NCBI GenBank assembly: GCA_964543905.1
Contig: CAZIZO010000003.1
Coordinates: 1 to 64,000 of the forward strand
Direction of reading: 5' to 3'
Length of the DNA: 64,000 nt
Source of the DNA: GCA-016699835 sp964543905
Lineage (GTDB): Bacteria; Planctomycetota; Phycisphaerae; Phycisphaerales; UBA1924
Positions 1-7,826 of the stretch are shown piece by piece. Each line of letters starts with the position of its first letter. The first letter of the stretch is position 1. The position numbers were made by a program, and so were the translations under genes. The notes under the pieces were generated by a model. The model did no database searches and was not told where the DNA came from. It saw only the letters and a list, made by a program, of their open reading frames with translations.

Positions 1-1315
1 TGAAGGGCAGCTCGGCCATGAGGTTCTTCCTGACCATCGCCTCGTGGACGATGAGCCCCGACGCGACGTTGTGCATGAGGTCGAGGGCGCCGTCGAGCGC
101 GAGGAACGCCTCGGGGAGCGAGAGACGGCGGTTGGAGGAATCATCGAGCGTGCGTTCAAGCCACTGGGTGGCGGCGGTGTCATAGGCGTTGCCGACGAGG
201 TTCATCACGAAGCGCGTGAGCCCACAGATCCGCTCGCAGCGCATCGGGTTGCGCTTGTAGGGCATGGCCGAGGAGCCGATCTGCTTGTCCTCGAACGGTT
301 CGTCGATCTCCTTGCGGTTGCAGAGGAGGCGGATGTCGGTGGCGATCTTGTGGAGGACGGCGGCGGTGGAGGCGAGATCGGCGAGGATGAAGGTGTCGTA
401 AACGCGGGGGTAGGTCTGGCCCGTGATGAGGGAGAGGTCAAAGCCGACCTCGGTCGGGCGCGCGTCCTCGTCGCCGGGGATCACGGCCTCGGGTTCGTCG
501 ATGCCGCACGAATAGCCCGAATCGGCGCCCGGGGGGACCACGTTGTTGCGACGGAACGAGCGCAGGACACCGTCCAGGGTTCGGTGCAGCACGGCCCGCT
601 CGAGTTGGTCGATGCGGTGGCCGTCGCCGATCAGGCTCAGAAACGAGGCCTGGGTTCCGGTTGCGCCGCGCAGCCCACGCGGGCGCAGGATGCCCCACAA
701 CGAGCCCACGAGTGCCCCATGGAAGGGGTGCTGCCCGTCGAGACGTTCCAGCGTGAGGCGGAGGTCGCTGGCCCACATCGCCAGACGCCGACCGACCGTC
801 ACGGGCTGCGCGGGTTGGTAATGCGTGAAGCCGAGCGTCGGGATCGCTCGCCAGCGGTGGGCACCCTCCGCCAGGGCGAGGATGAGCCGCGCCGCCTTCG
901 TCCGGACCAGGTCGAGGGCGCTCGCGAGAACCGCGAAGTCCGCGTTGCAGACCACGTCTTGGCTCGTCAGCCCGAGATGGATGATCCCCTTCGCCTTCGG
1001 GCACGAGTCGCCCAGCGCGTGGACATGGGCCATCACGTCGTGGCGGAGTTCACGCTCGTACCGCTCGGCGGCCCTCATCTCTTCGTCGGTGATCCCGCCG
1101 GGGCGCTGGACGACGGCGCGGAGTTCTTCAACCTGGTCCGCCGTGACCAAGGGCTTGGGCGCGTCCCGCGTGAGTTCGTGCTGCGCCTCGGCCACCGCGA
1201 GCCAGACCCGCCGCCACGTGTTGAACTTGTGGCGGGGGGACCACAGGCGGAGCATCTCCCGGCTGGCGTTGCGCGAGGCGAGGGGGGAGGCGTACGTGTC
1301 GTAGGGGCTGGTCAT
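1..1315 (-). CDS. purB: Adenylosuccinate lyase (3' end cut by window edge)
   Basis: PurB eliminates fumarate from SAICAR and from adenylosuccinate in purine synthesis. Reading the minus strand from ATG at 1315, the protein begins MTSPYDTYASPLASRNASREM, the usual opening of the longer PurB type. Near residue 350 it has the fumarase/aspartase-superfamily signature GSSAMPYKRNPM, which contains the catalytic serine loop. Other family features are the tRGATGTQASF-like stretch and TGQTYPR. No stop occurs before base 1, so the C-terminus lies outside the window. Between the ATGTQASF region and TGQTYPR there are about 40 extra residues (RNNVVPPGADSGYSCGIDEP and onward) that I do not expect from the family. 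The frame stays open through them. Confidence 0.93.
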   Translation of the reverse strand, partial: MTSPYDTYASPLASRNASREMLRLWSPRHKFNTWRRVWLAVAEAQHELTRDAPKPLVTADQVEELRAVVQRPGGITDEEMRAAERYERELRHDVMAHVHALGDSCPKAKGIIHLGLTSQDVVCNADFAVLASALDLVRTKAARLILALAEGAHRWRAIPTLGFTHYQPAQPVTVGRRLAMWASDLRLTLERLDGQHPFHGALVGSLWGILRPRGLRGATGTQASFLSLIGDGHRIDQLERAVLHRTLDGVLRSFRRNNVVPPGADSGYSCGIDEPEAVIPGDEDARPTEVGFDLSLITGQTYPRVYDTFILADLASTAAVLHKIATDIRLLCNRKEIDEPFEDKQIGSSAMPYKRNPMRCERICGLTRFVMNLVGNAYDTAATQWLERTLDDSSNRRLSLPEAFLALDGALDLMHNVASGLIVHEAMVRKNLMAELPF

Positions 1316-1398
1316 GGCGCGTGGAGGAGGGTAGGTGTGACGTCCTGCTGAGCGCCGAGGTGGGGTTCGCGAGCGTCGATGGGCGTGAACTCCGGAGT

Positions 1399-2757
1399 TC
1401 AACGCCGGACACGCGGGCTGGTGGGCTTATCGTTCGGGTCATTCCCGCGATCGTGACGCCCGGACGTATCTCTCAATCCGCGAGAGGGAGGCGAGAAGAG
1501 CATGCATACCTGGGACCCGTAAAGCGGGTACGTGATCTCGCATCGGTACCCGCGAAAGTCATCAAGATTCCAGCCGCTGCGCGAGGCGACATCGTGCAGC
1601 ATGTCGGGATATCTTGGCAAACCCTGACACCAGAAGCGACCAGGTCCGTTTGGCAACGTCGTGGGCGTGATGCGCAAGTCCAGCAGGTCTCGCCGGCGGG
1701 AGGGTGAGTTCGGGTCTGCGACTCCATGCACGGCGGTGTCGAATGTCCGGATCTGCGGTGCGGCCTCGGACCATACCTCGCGATGCACCAGAACGTCAAA
1801 GATCAGTCTCTTCGCGGGTTCTTCGATCGTCGCGTACACCCAGCGCGTCGGTGTGTCCGAGTCCTCGGCATACAGCGGGTGATTCCCCGGGTAGTACTCG
1901 GCCAAAAAAAAGTCCGCCTCCGTTCGAGTGCCGATTCCTTCGGTGGCCAGTGTGTAGTGAACGCATCGTCCTTCAACCTCGATCTCGATCGGGAGGTCGG
2001 TAGGTCGGCAATATTCACGCAGGATCGCCCCCTCTCCGGGTTGATCGTTCGGAGACAATGCCCTCCGACCCCATGGCGAACTCTGCAAGGTGCTTGTGTA
2101 TTGAATGCTGACCGCCGAACGAAGACGTCGAACGCCCTGCGACCCGCCCAGAAGCGCCGTATCACACCAGTCCGCACGCGTCGCGGAGGGATGAATCATG
2201 AACGCCACCACGGCCGTCTCGGTGGTGAAACCTTTGATATCGGCCATGCCACGATAGACCGCTTGCCGCGCCGTGGACTCTTGTCGAACTCGGACCGAGG
2301 GCATCAGATCGCTCAAGGCCGCCTGCATCGACTTGCGATCTCCAAACTCCCGCCGGACATGATCCTCCCACTCCTGGATCGCCAGGTCCGTGGCTTCCGC
2401 CAAGGTGCGGCTGGCGCCTTTGGTGGTGGCCGCCGCCAGAAACGCTCGGAGTGGAACGGGGCCGGGGAGCATCTGTACACCGAGGATCGGATCCTCTTGC
2501 CGCAACACCATCAGCAGTCGACTCGTCAAATCCTTGCTCAATCCAAGGAAACGGGAGAGTTCCTGTGGCCTCCTCCATGGACCAGGAAGGGACTCTAAAA
2601 AGGATTGCAGCGCGTGGAAAACCTTTGCGGCAATCGCGCGAGACTCTTCGGAGAAGCACGAAGCGGAAGGGTGTATCACGCCCTTGGAGTGGTGGCTACG
2701 CCCGTTTGTAAGGTTTGTGTTTGTCATGCCTTCGGTCCAGGTATCGTTAGAGTACAT
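1399..2757 (-). CDS. Hypothetical protein with putative N-terminal winged-helix domain
   Basis: I do not recognise this family. About residues 50-100 (WRRPQELSRFLGLSKDLTSR) look like a helix-turn-helix, so DNA binding is possible. The rest is a soluble mixed alpha/beta protein of about 350 residues without signal peptide or membrane segment, ending in a basic tail. The frame can start at 2817, 2757 or 2727. I chose ATG 2757 because a GGGGTG stretch lies about 5 bases upstream and the 2817 start would overlap the probable promoter of the divergent gene. It is transcribed away from the dockerin protein at 2983, so it could regulate that gene, but this is speculative. The region is less GC-rich than its neighbours, including an eight-A run near 1910. 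Confidence 0.7.
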   Translation of the reverse strand: MYSNDTWTEGMTNTNLTNGRSHHSKGVIHPSASCFSEESRAIAAKVFHALQSFLESLPGPWRRPQELSRFLGLSKDLTSRLLMVLRQEDPILGVQMLPGPVPLRAFLAAATTKGASRTLAEATDLAIQEWEDHVRREFGDRKSMQAALSDLMPSVRVRQESTARQAVYRGMADIKGFTTETAVVAFMIHPSATRADWCDTALLGGSQGVRRLRSAVSIQYTSTLQSSPWGRRALSPNDQPGEGAILREYCRPTDLPIEIEVEGRCVHYTLATEGIGTRTEADFFLAEYYPGNHPLYAEDSDTPTRWVYATIEEPAKRLIFDVLVHREVWSEAAPQIRTFDTAVHGVADPNSPSRRRDLLDLRITPTTLPNGPGRFWCQGLPRYPDMLHDVASRSGWNLDDFRGYRCEITYPLYGSQVCMLFSPPSRGLRDTSGRHDRGNDPNDKPTSPRVRR

Positions 2758-2804
2758 CAAAACACCCCGGATCGCAAATTCTTTCAGTATTCGCTCAGAG
2801 AATG

Positions 2805-2833
2805 TTGACAGAATCACGGGGATCGGTTAGTTT
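2805..2833 (+). promoter_or_regulatory. Candidate sigma-70-type promoter for the 2983 gene
   Basis: A perfect TTGACA (2805-2810) is followed after 17 bases by TAGTTT (2828-2833), a poor -10 match. A 6-bp inverted repeat GATCGG...CCGATC (2821-2840) overlaps the -10 and could be an operator. The position fits a leader of roughly 140 bases before the ATG at 2983. Confidence 0.35.
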
Positions 2834-2982
2834 GCCGATCATGGCTCTGGTCTTTGCCTTGGCAAATCCCGTTTCCGTGGTACGTGACCTCGGAGAGCCG
2901 CGCGGTTGGGCTTCACCAGTTCGAGTTTGGGAGCGACTTCCGCGGTGAGATCGCAACTTCGGCGAAACGCAGGAGACGTGCA

Positions 2983-5631
2983 ATGCTGAAACACGAGAGA
3001 TCGATGGTGGCGTCGTTTATGGCGGGGTGCCTGATGATGGGACATGCCCTTGTGCCAGGGGTAGATGCCGTGTCCACGGCCCACGCTCAATGCCAGTTCG
3101 CCTGGTCGAGCGGTTATGAACGGCAAGGAGGTCCCCTGGATGCCTACTGGCAATCCATCGTCTTCGACGATGGCAACGGCGAAGCGCTCTATGTTTGCAC
3201 GAACGGCGGGAGGGTGTACAAGTACAACGGTTCTGCCTGGCAGAAGATCGGGCATGCCTACGGCAACACGTCCGGTGTGGCCAGCGGCATCTGCTACGCG
3301 ATGACCATCGCCGATCCGGACGGCCCTGGGCCGTTGGGGCGTCAACTTTTCGTCTCCGGATGGTTCCGTCGCATGGCTTCTCCGTCGCAGAGTTCGACCA
3401 ACGCCTCGACGGCCCACGGCGTGGCGCGATGGGATGGAACGTCCTGGTACAACGAGGGCACCCCGCAAATGCAGGCCACGACCCTCCAAGGACTCACGAC
3501 CTTTGATGATGGCGGCGGCGAGAAGGTCTATCTCGGTGGCAACTTCGAGATCGGGATCGGACGCAAAATCGCGGTGCGAGACTTCAACGGGCAATGGTCG
3601 CTCGTCGGCGAAGAGGTGCCGTCGTTCCAGTCCGGCGACGAGGTCAACGTGCTGCACGCCTTCGACGATGGCTCCGGGGCCGCCCTCTACGTCGGCGGAC
3701 TATTCCAAGGCGTCGGCGGTGTCACCTCTCCCGGCGTGGTCAAGTGGAACGGAACGGCCTGGGTCGGCCTCGGTGCGGGCGTCCAGTACCACACGGGGGA
3801 AGGCGGGCGGGTCTACGGCCTGACCCACTTCGACGACGGCAGCGGGCCCAAACTCATCGCCAGCGGCAACATCCATTCCTCCGGCGGCGACACCTCCGTG
3901 CGGGGCGTGGCCAAGTGGAACGGCTCGCAGTGGACGGGCATGGGGGCGGACTACACGCTCGGACGCGTCGGACCCTTCGTCGGCGTCTTCGACACCGGCA
4001 CGGGCCCCCACCTGTACGCCTTCGGTCCGTTGGGCAACATGGACGCCAAGGGAGTGGCTCGCTGGAACGGAACCGACTGGGAGTCACCCAACTGGGACGC
4101 CAACGTCCTGGGACAGCCGCTCACGATCAACGCCTTTGATGTCGATGGGCCAAGCCCCCTGCCCACTCGCCTGATCGCGTGCACAAACCAAGTCATGCAA
4201 CAGGACGGGACGACGTGGATTCCGCTCCCCTCGTACCCGGCCTCGAACGCACTCTCCGGCGTCATCCAGTTGACCGCCCTCGATGCCGATGGCCCCGGCC
4301 CCGGCGCTCCGGCCTTGTACGCCACGGGCGATTTCCTTACCTCGACCAACGGGCAGCCCGTCCTGAAACTCGGGACGTTCGATGGCACGGCGTGGTCCCC
4401 CGCCTATGGCGGCCTTCCCAACCTGGAAATCAAGTACGGCACCCTGCCCGATGAGCGCGTCTCCACCGGCACGATCTGCACGACCGTCTTCGACGACGGC
4501 ACGGGTCCCACCCTTTACGTCGGGGGGGCGTTCAACACGAACAATGATGCCGATGCTCGACGCGTGCTCAAGTGGGACGGTTCAGCCTGGATTGAGGTGG
4601 GCGGCGGCATCGGCGGGTCGTTGACCAACGGACCCCGCGTCAACACGCTGATCGGGTTCGACGAGCCGGGACCGGGTGGTCCCTCCCTCTACGCGTGCGG
4701 GTTCTTCGCCTCCGCGGGGTCGGCCAGTGTGAGCAACATCGCGCGGTGGGACGGTACGGCCTGGTCGGATGTCGCCGGTGGCGTGGACGGTACGATTGAA
4801 GCGAGCGTTGTCTTCGACGACGGGTCTGGGCCCGCCCTGTACGTCGCCGGATCATTCCTCAACGCGGGCGGCGTGAGCGTGAACCGCATCGCGAAATGGG
4901 ACGGCACCACCTGGTCGGCGCTGGGCATCGGGTGCAACGGCACCGTCTCCTCGCTCCTGGTGCACGACGATGGCTTGGGTTCCGGGCCGGCGCTGTATGC
5001 GGGCGGCGCCTTCACGACCGCGGGCGGCGTGAGCGTGAACCGCATCGCGAGGTGGGACGGGTCCACCTGGTCCGCCCTCCAAGGCGGGATGACGCGGGCG
5101 TCCGGGCTTACGGGCACCGTCACGGTTCGTTCTCTGGCTTCCCTCCGGGAGCGTGGCGGGCGCGTGCTGGTGGCCGGCGGGTCGTTCGAACTCGCCGATG
5201 GTGTGCGCGTGAACTCCATCGCCCGATGGGACGGAACCTCCTGGTCGGCGATGCAAGGCGGGATGAGCACCTTCGTCGGGAACGTCCCGCCCTCGGTCAC
5301 CACGATGGCGGTCGTGGAGTTCGGCGGCGGGCCCAACCTCTTTGCCGGGGGTACGTTCACCAGCGCGGGCCCCGTCGGCGCGGACGGCTTTGCCCGTTGG
5401 ATGTACGACCCCGCGGGGATCTGCTGCGTCGCCGACGTGGACGACGGCTCCTCGACCGGCACGCCCGACGGCGGGGTCACGATCGATGACCTGCTCTATT
5501 ACCTCGCGATCTTCGAGGCCGGAGACGCCGCGGCCGACGTGGACGACGGCTCCTCGACCGGCACGCCCGATGGCGGAGTCACGATCGACGACCTGCTCTA
5601 CTTCCTTGTCCGCTTCGAATCCGGGTGTTGA
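2983..5631 (+). CDS. Secreted beta-propeller-like repeat protein with C-terminal GC-type dockerin doublet
   Basis: An 882-residue exported protein. ATG 2983 is preceded by AGGAGA (2971-2976), an ideal ribosome binding site; the frame extends upstream to 2854 but without such a site. Residues 1-35 form a signal peptide ending STAHA before QCQF. The body has many repeats of about 60-70 residues of the form 'ALYVGGxFxxAGGVxVNRIARWDGxxWxxL', resembling delta-60/kelch-like propeller blades. From about residue 815, two copies of DVDDGSSTGTPDGGVTIDDL form a doubled calcium-loop dockerin, and the protein ends in Ser-Gly-Cys. The module is typical of Phycisphaerales secreted proteins. The partner and the function of the propeller are unknown. 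Gene structure is secure. Confidence 0.9.
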   Translation: MLKHERSMVASFMAGCLMMGHALVPGVDAVSTAHAQCQFAWSSGYERQGGPLDAYWQSIVFDDGNGEALYVCTNGGRVYKYNGSAWQKIGHAYGNTSGVASGICYAMTIADPDGPGPLGRQLFVSGWFRRMASPSQSSTNASTAHGVARWDGTSWYNEGTPQMQATTLQGLTTFDDGGGEKVYLGGNFEIGIGRKIAVRDFNGQWSLVGEEVPSFQSGDEVNVLHAFDDGSGAALYVGGLFQGVGGVTSPGVVKWNGTAWVGLGAGVQYHTGEGGRVYGLTHFDDGSGPKLIASGNIHSSGGDTSVRGVAKWNGSQWTGMGADYTLGRVGPFVGVFDTGTGPHLYAFGPLGNMDAKGVARWNGTDWESPNWDANVLGQPLTINAFDVDGPSPLPTRLIACTNQVMQQDGTTWIPLPSYPASNALSGVIQLTALDADGPGPGAPALYATGDFLTSTNGQPVLKLGTFDGTAWSPAYGGLPNLEIKYGTLPDERVSTGTICTTVFDDGTGPTLYVGGAFNTNNDADARRVLKWDGSAWIEVGGGIGGSLTNGPRVNTLIGFDEPGPGGPSLYACGFFASAGSASVSNIARWDGTAWSDVAGGVDGTIEASVVFDDGSGPALYVAGSFLNAGGVSVNRIAKWDGTTWSALGIGCNGTVSSLLVHDDGLGSGPALYAGGAFTTAGGVSVNRIARWDGSTWSALQGGMTRASGLTGTVTVRSLASLRERGGRVLVAGGSFELADGVRVNSIARWDGTSWSAMQGGMSTFVGNVPPSVTTMAVVEFGGGPNLFAGGTFTSAGPVGADGFARWMYDPAGICCVADVDDGSSTGTPDGGVTIDDLLYYLAIFEAGDAAADVDDGSSTGTPDGGVTIDDLLYFLVRFESGC

Positions 5632-5686
5632 GTTCGATCGGCGGCCCACTCCCCGGCCGCCGGCGCTCCATGCTCATCGGAACGCG

Positions 5687-5716
5687 AGCCCGGCTTCGGC
5701 CGGGCTTGCTTCTTTC
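5687..5716 (+). terminator. Rho-independent-type terminator with UUCG tetraloop
   Basis: An 8-bp GC stem, AGCCCGGC / GCCGGGCT, is closed by a TTCG loop (5695-5698) and followed by TTGCTTCTTT. It lies 55 bases after the stop of the dockerin gene and should end its transcript. Confidence 0.7.
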
Positions 5717-6202
5717 CGGGGGTGGGTCCGCTCTGGGTGGCGTTGGTGAGCCAGGTGGGGAAGTGGCTCTCGCAGAACTGGTGAGCGTCCAAGATGCGGG
5801 TGAGGACGAGGGCCTTGGGGCACGTCTGCTGAAGCGAGAGGGGGCGAGACAACCAGACCCCGGGGTACGCATCGGCGTTCGGCGGGCGCTGTGAAGAACA
5901 TTCCGAAAGCCGGCGCGGAGAAAGCACACAGCAACAAGCCTGATGCGCGAGCGAGAACCCTCAAGAAGAAGTTCTCGCCGAGGACGCAGAAATCGCAGAG
6001 GAAGGCCCGAAAAGGGGCGGGGTGTGGCGTGCGTGCTCTTCGATCCCGTGTTCAAAGATCCGCGAGCACGCACCCTCCGAGCAGGGTCCGTACCTCGATC
6101 CACCCTCATCCACCGATCGCATCGATCAATACCTCGCTCGCCTGCCTCGCGAGTTGGAGGATGTCGCTGTGTCTTTGCACGGCGAGGGGGCGAAGCCCCC
6201 GA
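5717..6202. other. Gene-poor spacer ahead of the CRISPR array
   Basis: I see no convincing gene here; the short frames lack start signals and family resemblance. Immediately before the first CRISPR repeat there is a compact hairpin, GGGGGC-GAA-GCCCCC (6186-6200). If the array has a leader on its upstream side it would lie in about 6050-6202, but I see no AT-rich leader and no clear promoter. Confidence 0.5.
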
Positions 6203-6435
6203 GCCGTGGTTTCGCGGGGAGCGTCGCTCGATTACACTGCGGTGGACGCGTGCGCCCCAAGGACAACCGCCGTGGTTTCGCGGGGAGCGTCGCTCGATTA
6301 CACTGCGAGCTGGGCCGGACGGAGGTCGCCGAGGCCGTGGTTTCGCGGGGAGCGTCGCTCGATTACACTCAATCCGCGATCCGCACCACGCTCGACCGCG
6401 CCGTGGTTTCGCGGGGAGCGTCGCTCGATTACACT
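6203..6435 (+). CRISPR. Type II-C CRISPR array: 4 repeats, 3 spacers
   Basis: Four identical 36-base repeats lie at 6203-6238, 6269-6304, 6334-6369 and 6400-6435. They begin GCCGTGGTTTCGCGGGGAGC and end GTCGCTCGATTACACT. Spacers are 30, 29 and 30 bases. The sense strand is inferred to be plus, because the anti-repeat of the tracrRNA at 11195 is complementary to the repeat in this orientation. The repeat's last six bases, TACACT, resemble a -10 box; in some II-C systems (for example Neisseria) each repeat carries its own promoter, and the same may apply here. No repeat is degenerate, so the old end of the array cannot be told from repeat decay. Confidence 0.97.
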
Positions 6436-6440
6436 AGACC

Positions 6441-6476
6441 TGCCGCAAATCCCTTGAAATACAAGGATTTGCGGCA
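6441..6476. repeat. Inverted repeat between the array and cas2
   Basis: TGCCGCAAATCCCTTG pairs with CAAGGATTTGCGGCA around an AAATA loop, with a single unpaired base. It starts 5 bases after the last repeat and ends 10 bases before the cas2 stop codon. It could be a terminator for the cas operon or for the array, but no clear T-run follows on either strand. Confidence 0.6.
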
Positions 6477-6485
6477 TGCGCGGGA

Positions 6486-6869
6486 TCAAAAAAGCATGAG
6501 TTGCGGGGGTGGCTCCTCGGTGGGTCGGCGGCTTTTTCCAAAGTAGACCTCCATCTTCCCGAACTGTCGATCCGTGACCAAGAGGAGCCGCACCTGCCCG
6601 TGGGGCGGGACCGCTTCCCCGACGCGGCGTCGGATCCCCTCGCCCGATTCCTCGCTCGGGCAGTGCCGTGCGTAGACCGAGAGTTGCAGCATCGAGAATC
6701 CCTGCGACAGGAGGTATTTTCGGAACCGCGCGTAGTCCCGTCGCATTTCCTTGGTTTCGATCGGCAGGTCGAACATCGCGAAGAGCCACATCCATTGATA
6801 CCCCGACGGGACGCCCCCCGGCTCCCCGCTTTGTCCGGGTTGGACACGCTTGGGACGGCGGGTCACCAT
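6486..6869 (-). CDS. cas2: CRISPR-associated endoribonuclease/adaptation protein Cas2
   Basis: Cas2 bridges two Cas1 dimers in the spacer-integration complex. The 127-residue protein has the ferredoxin-like Cas2 core from about residue 27: WLFAMFDLPIETKEMRRDYA, then FRKYLLSQGFSMLQLSVYAR and later VRLLLVTDRQFGKMEVYFGK. The conserved Asp sits in MFDLP. About 25 extra residues precede the core. The ATG at 6869 overlaps the end of cas1 by 7 bases, so the genes are co-transcribed and probably translationally coupled. It is the last gene of the cas9-cas1-cas2 operon and runs towards the array. Confidence 0.95.
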   Translation of the reverse strand: MVTRRPKRVQPGQSGEPGGVPSGYQWMWLFAMFDLPIETKEMRRDYARFRKYLLSQGFSMLQLSVYARHCPSEESGEGIRRRVGEAVPPHGQVRLLLVTDRQFGKMEVYFGKSRRPTEEPPPQLMLF

Positions 6870-7810
6870 TCCATCAACCCCAGCGGGTAGAAGATTTCGG
6901 GCGCCTCACGACCACCGTCTCCGGTTCGATCCGCCCGCACACCCCCCAGCGCCTCGGCGAGGGAGAAGGCCGTCCTCCCGATGCACTCGCTGGTCGATCG
7001 CATCTCAGCCTCACCTCGTCCGACTTGGAGGCGCAGGTCGAGGAGTTCGAGGAGGCGGGCCTTGCTCCTAGCGTCGAGCGGGCAATCCCGTCCCCATTCC
7101 CCGGCCATCTTGGCCACCTCGGCGTCCACGAGCGGGCGGTACGGCTCCACAAGATCGTCGGCCAGGCAGAAGGGATTCTCGCGGTGGCGGTGGTGCAGGC
7201 CGATGGAGGGGTGCAATCCCGCGGCGCCGATGGCGCGCCCGACCGCCGCGCGGAGGATCGCGTACCCGTAGTTGAGGAGCCGGTTCTGGTCCGGGGCCTC
7301 GTAACGTCGGCGGAACTCGGGATCACGGAAAAGGAGCGGCCAGTAGCGTGCGGCGGCGCGGGCCTCGACGTTCATCGGATCGCCGGATTTGACTTGCGCC
7401 GCAAGGAGCGGGAGATTCCCGTCGTCCTGATGGAGCCCGACCAGGGCCGCCGCCTGGGCCTTGATCTTGGCCTTGACGATCTGCTGCCAGAGGCGCTTCT
7501 TGACGGGCAGTTTGGCCGACGCCTGCGCGATCATGCGCTGGGTCTGGAGCGTGTTGGCCCGCAAGGGGAGCATCATCCCGCTGGGGAGGAACGAGCCGTC
7601 GCAGACCAGCAGCGGCACGCCCGCCTCCATGAGCGCGTTCATTGCGGGCTGCGTGATCGTGCACTGCGGATGGGCGAGGACGACGGCGGACAACTCGAAG
7701 ACGGCGACGGAGACGTCGGGCACGCCCTCGCGCTGGACGATGAGGCACCCGTGCCGCAACTGGAGGCGGGCGGGGTCGCGGGCGATCTCGAGGAAGCGAT
7801 CGGCGGGCAT
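6863..7810 (-). CDS. cas1: CRISPR-associated integrase Cas1
   Basis: Cas1 catalyses insertion of new spacers into the array. Starting at ATG 7810 gives 315 residues, opening MPADRFLEIARDPARLQLRH, 17 bases after the cas9 stop; the frame extends back to 7867 but that would overlap cas9. The expected metal-binding residues are visible: Glu in NVEARAAARYW, His in AAGLHPSIGLHHR and Glu/Asp in ADDLVEPYRPLVD. Length and motifs match type II Cas1. It lies between cas9 and cas2 with a 7-base overlap into cas2. No cas4 or csn2 is present, which fits subtype II-C. Confidence 0.95.
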   Translation of the reverse strand: MPADRFLEIARDPARLQLRHGCLIVQREGVPDVSVAVFELSAVVLAHPQCTITQPAMNALMEAGVPLLVCDGSFLPSGMMLPLRANTLQTQRMIAQASAKLPVKKRLWQQIVKAKIKAQAAALVGLHQDDGNLPLLAAQVKSGDPMNVEARAAARYWPLLFRDPEFRRRYEAPDQNRLLNYGYAILRAAVGRAIGAAGLHPSIGLHHRHRENPFCLADDLVEPYRPLVDAEVAKMAGEWGRDCPLDARSKARLLELLDLRLQVGRGEAEMRSTSECIGRTAFSLAEALGGVRADRTGDGGREAPEIFYPLGLMEW

Positions 7811-7826
7811 GGAGTTCCTCGTTCTC

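Noticed and set aside
44..1351. Plus-strand open frame of 435 codons
   Set aside because: It is antisense to purB, whose family motifs are clear on the minus strand.
5717..6202. Small exported protein frames on either strand (for example minus 5674-5964)
   Set aside because: They overlap the dockerin gene terminator or each other, have no ribosome binding site and no family resemblance.
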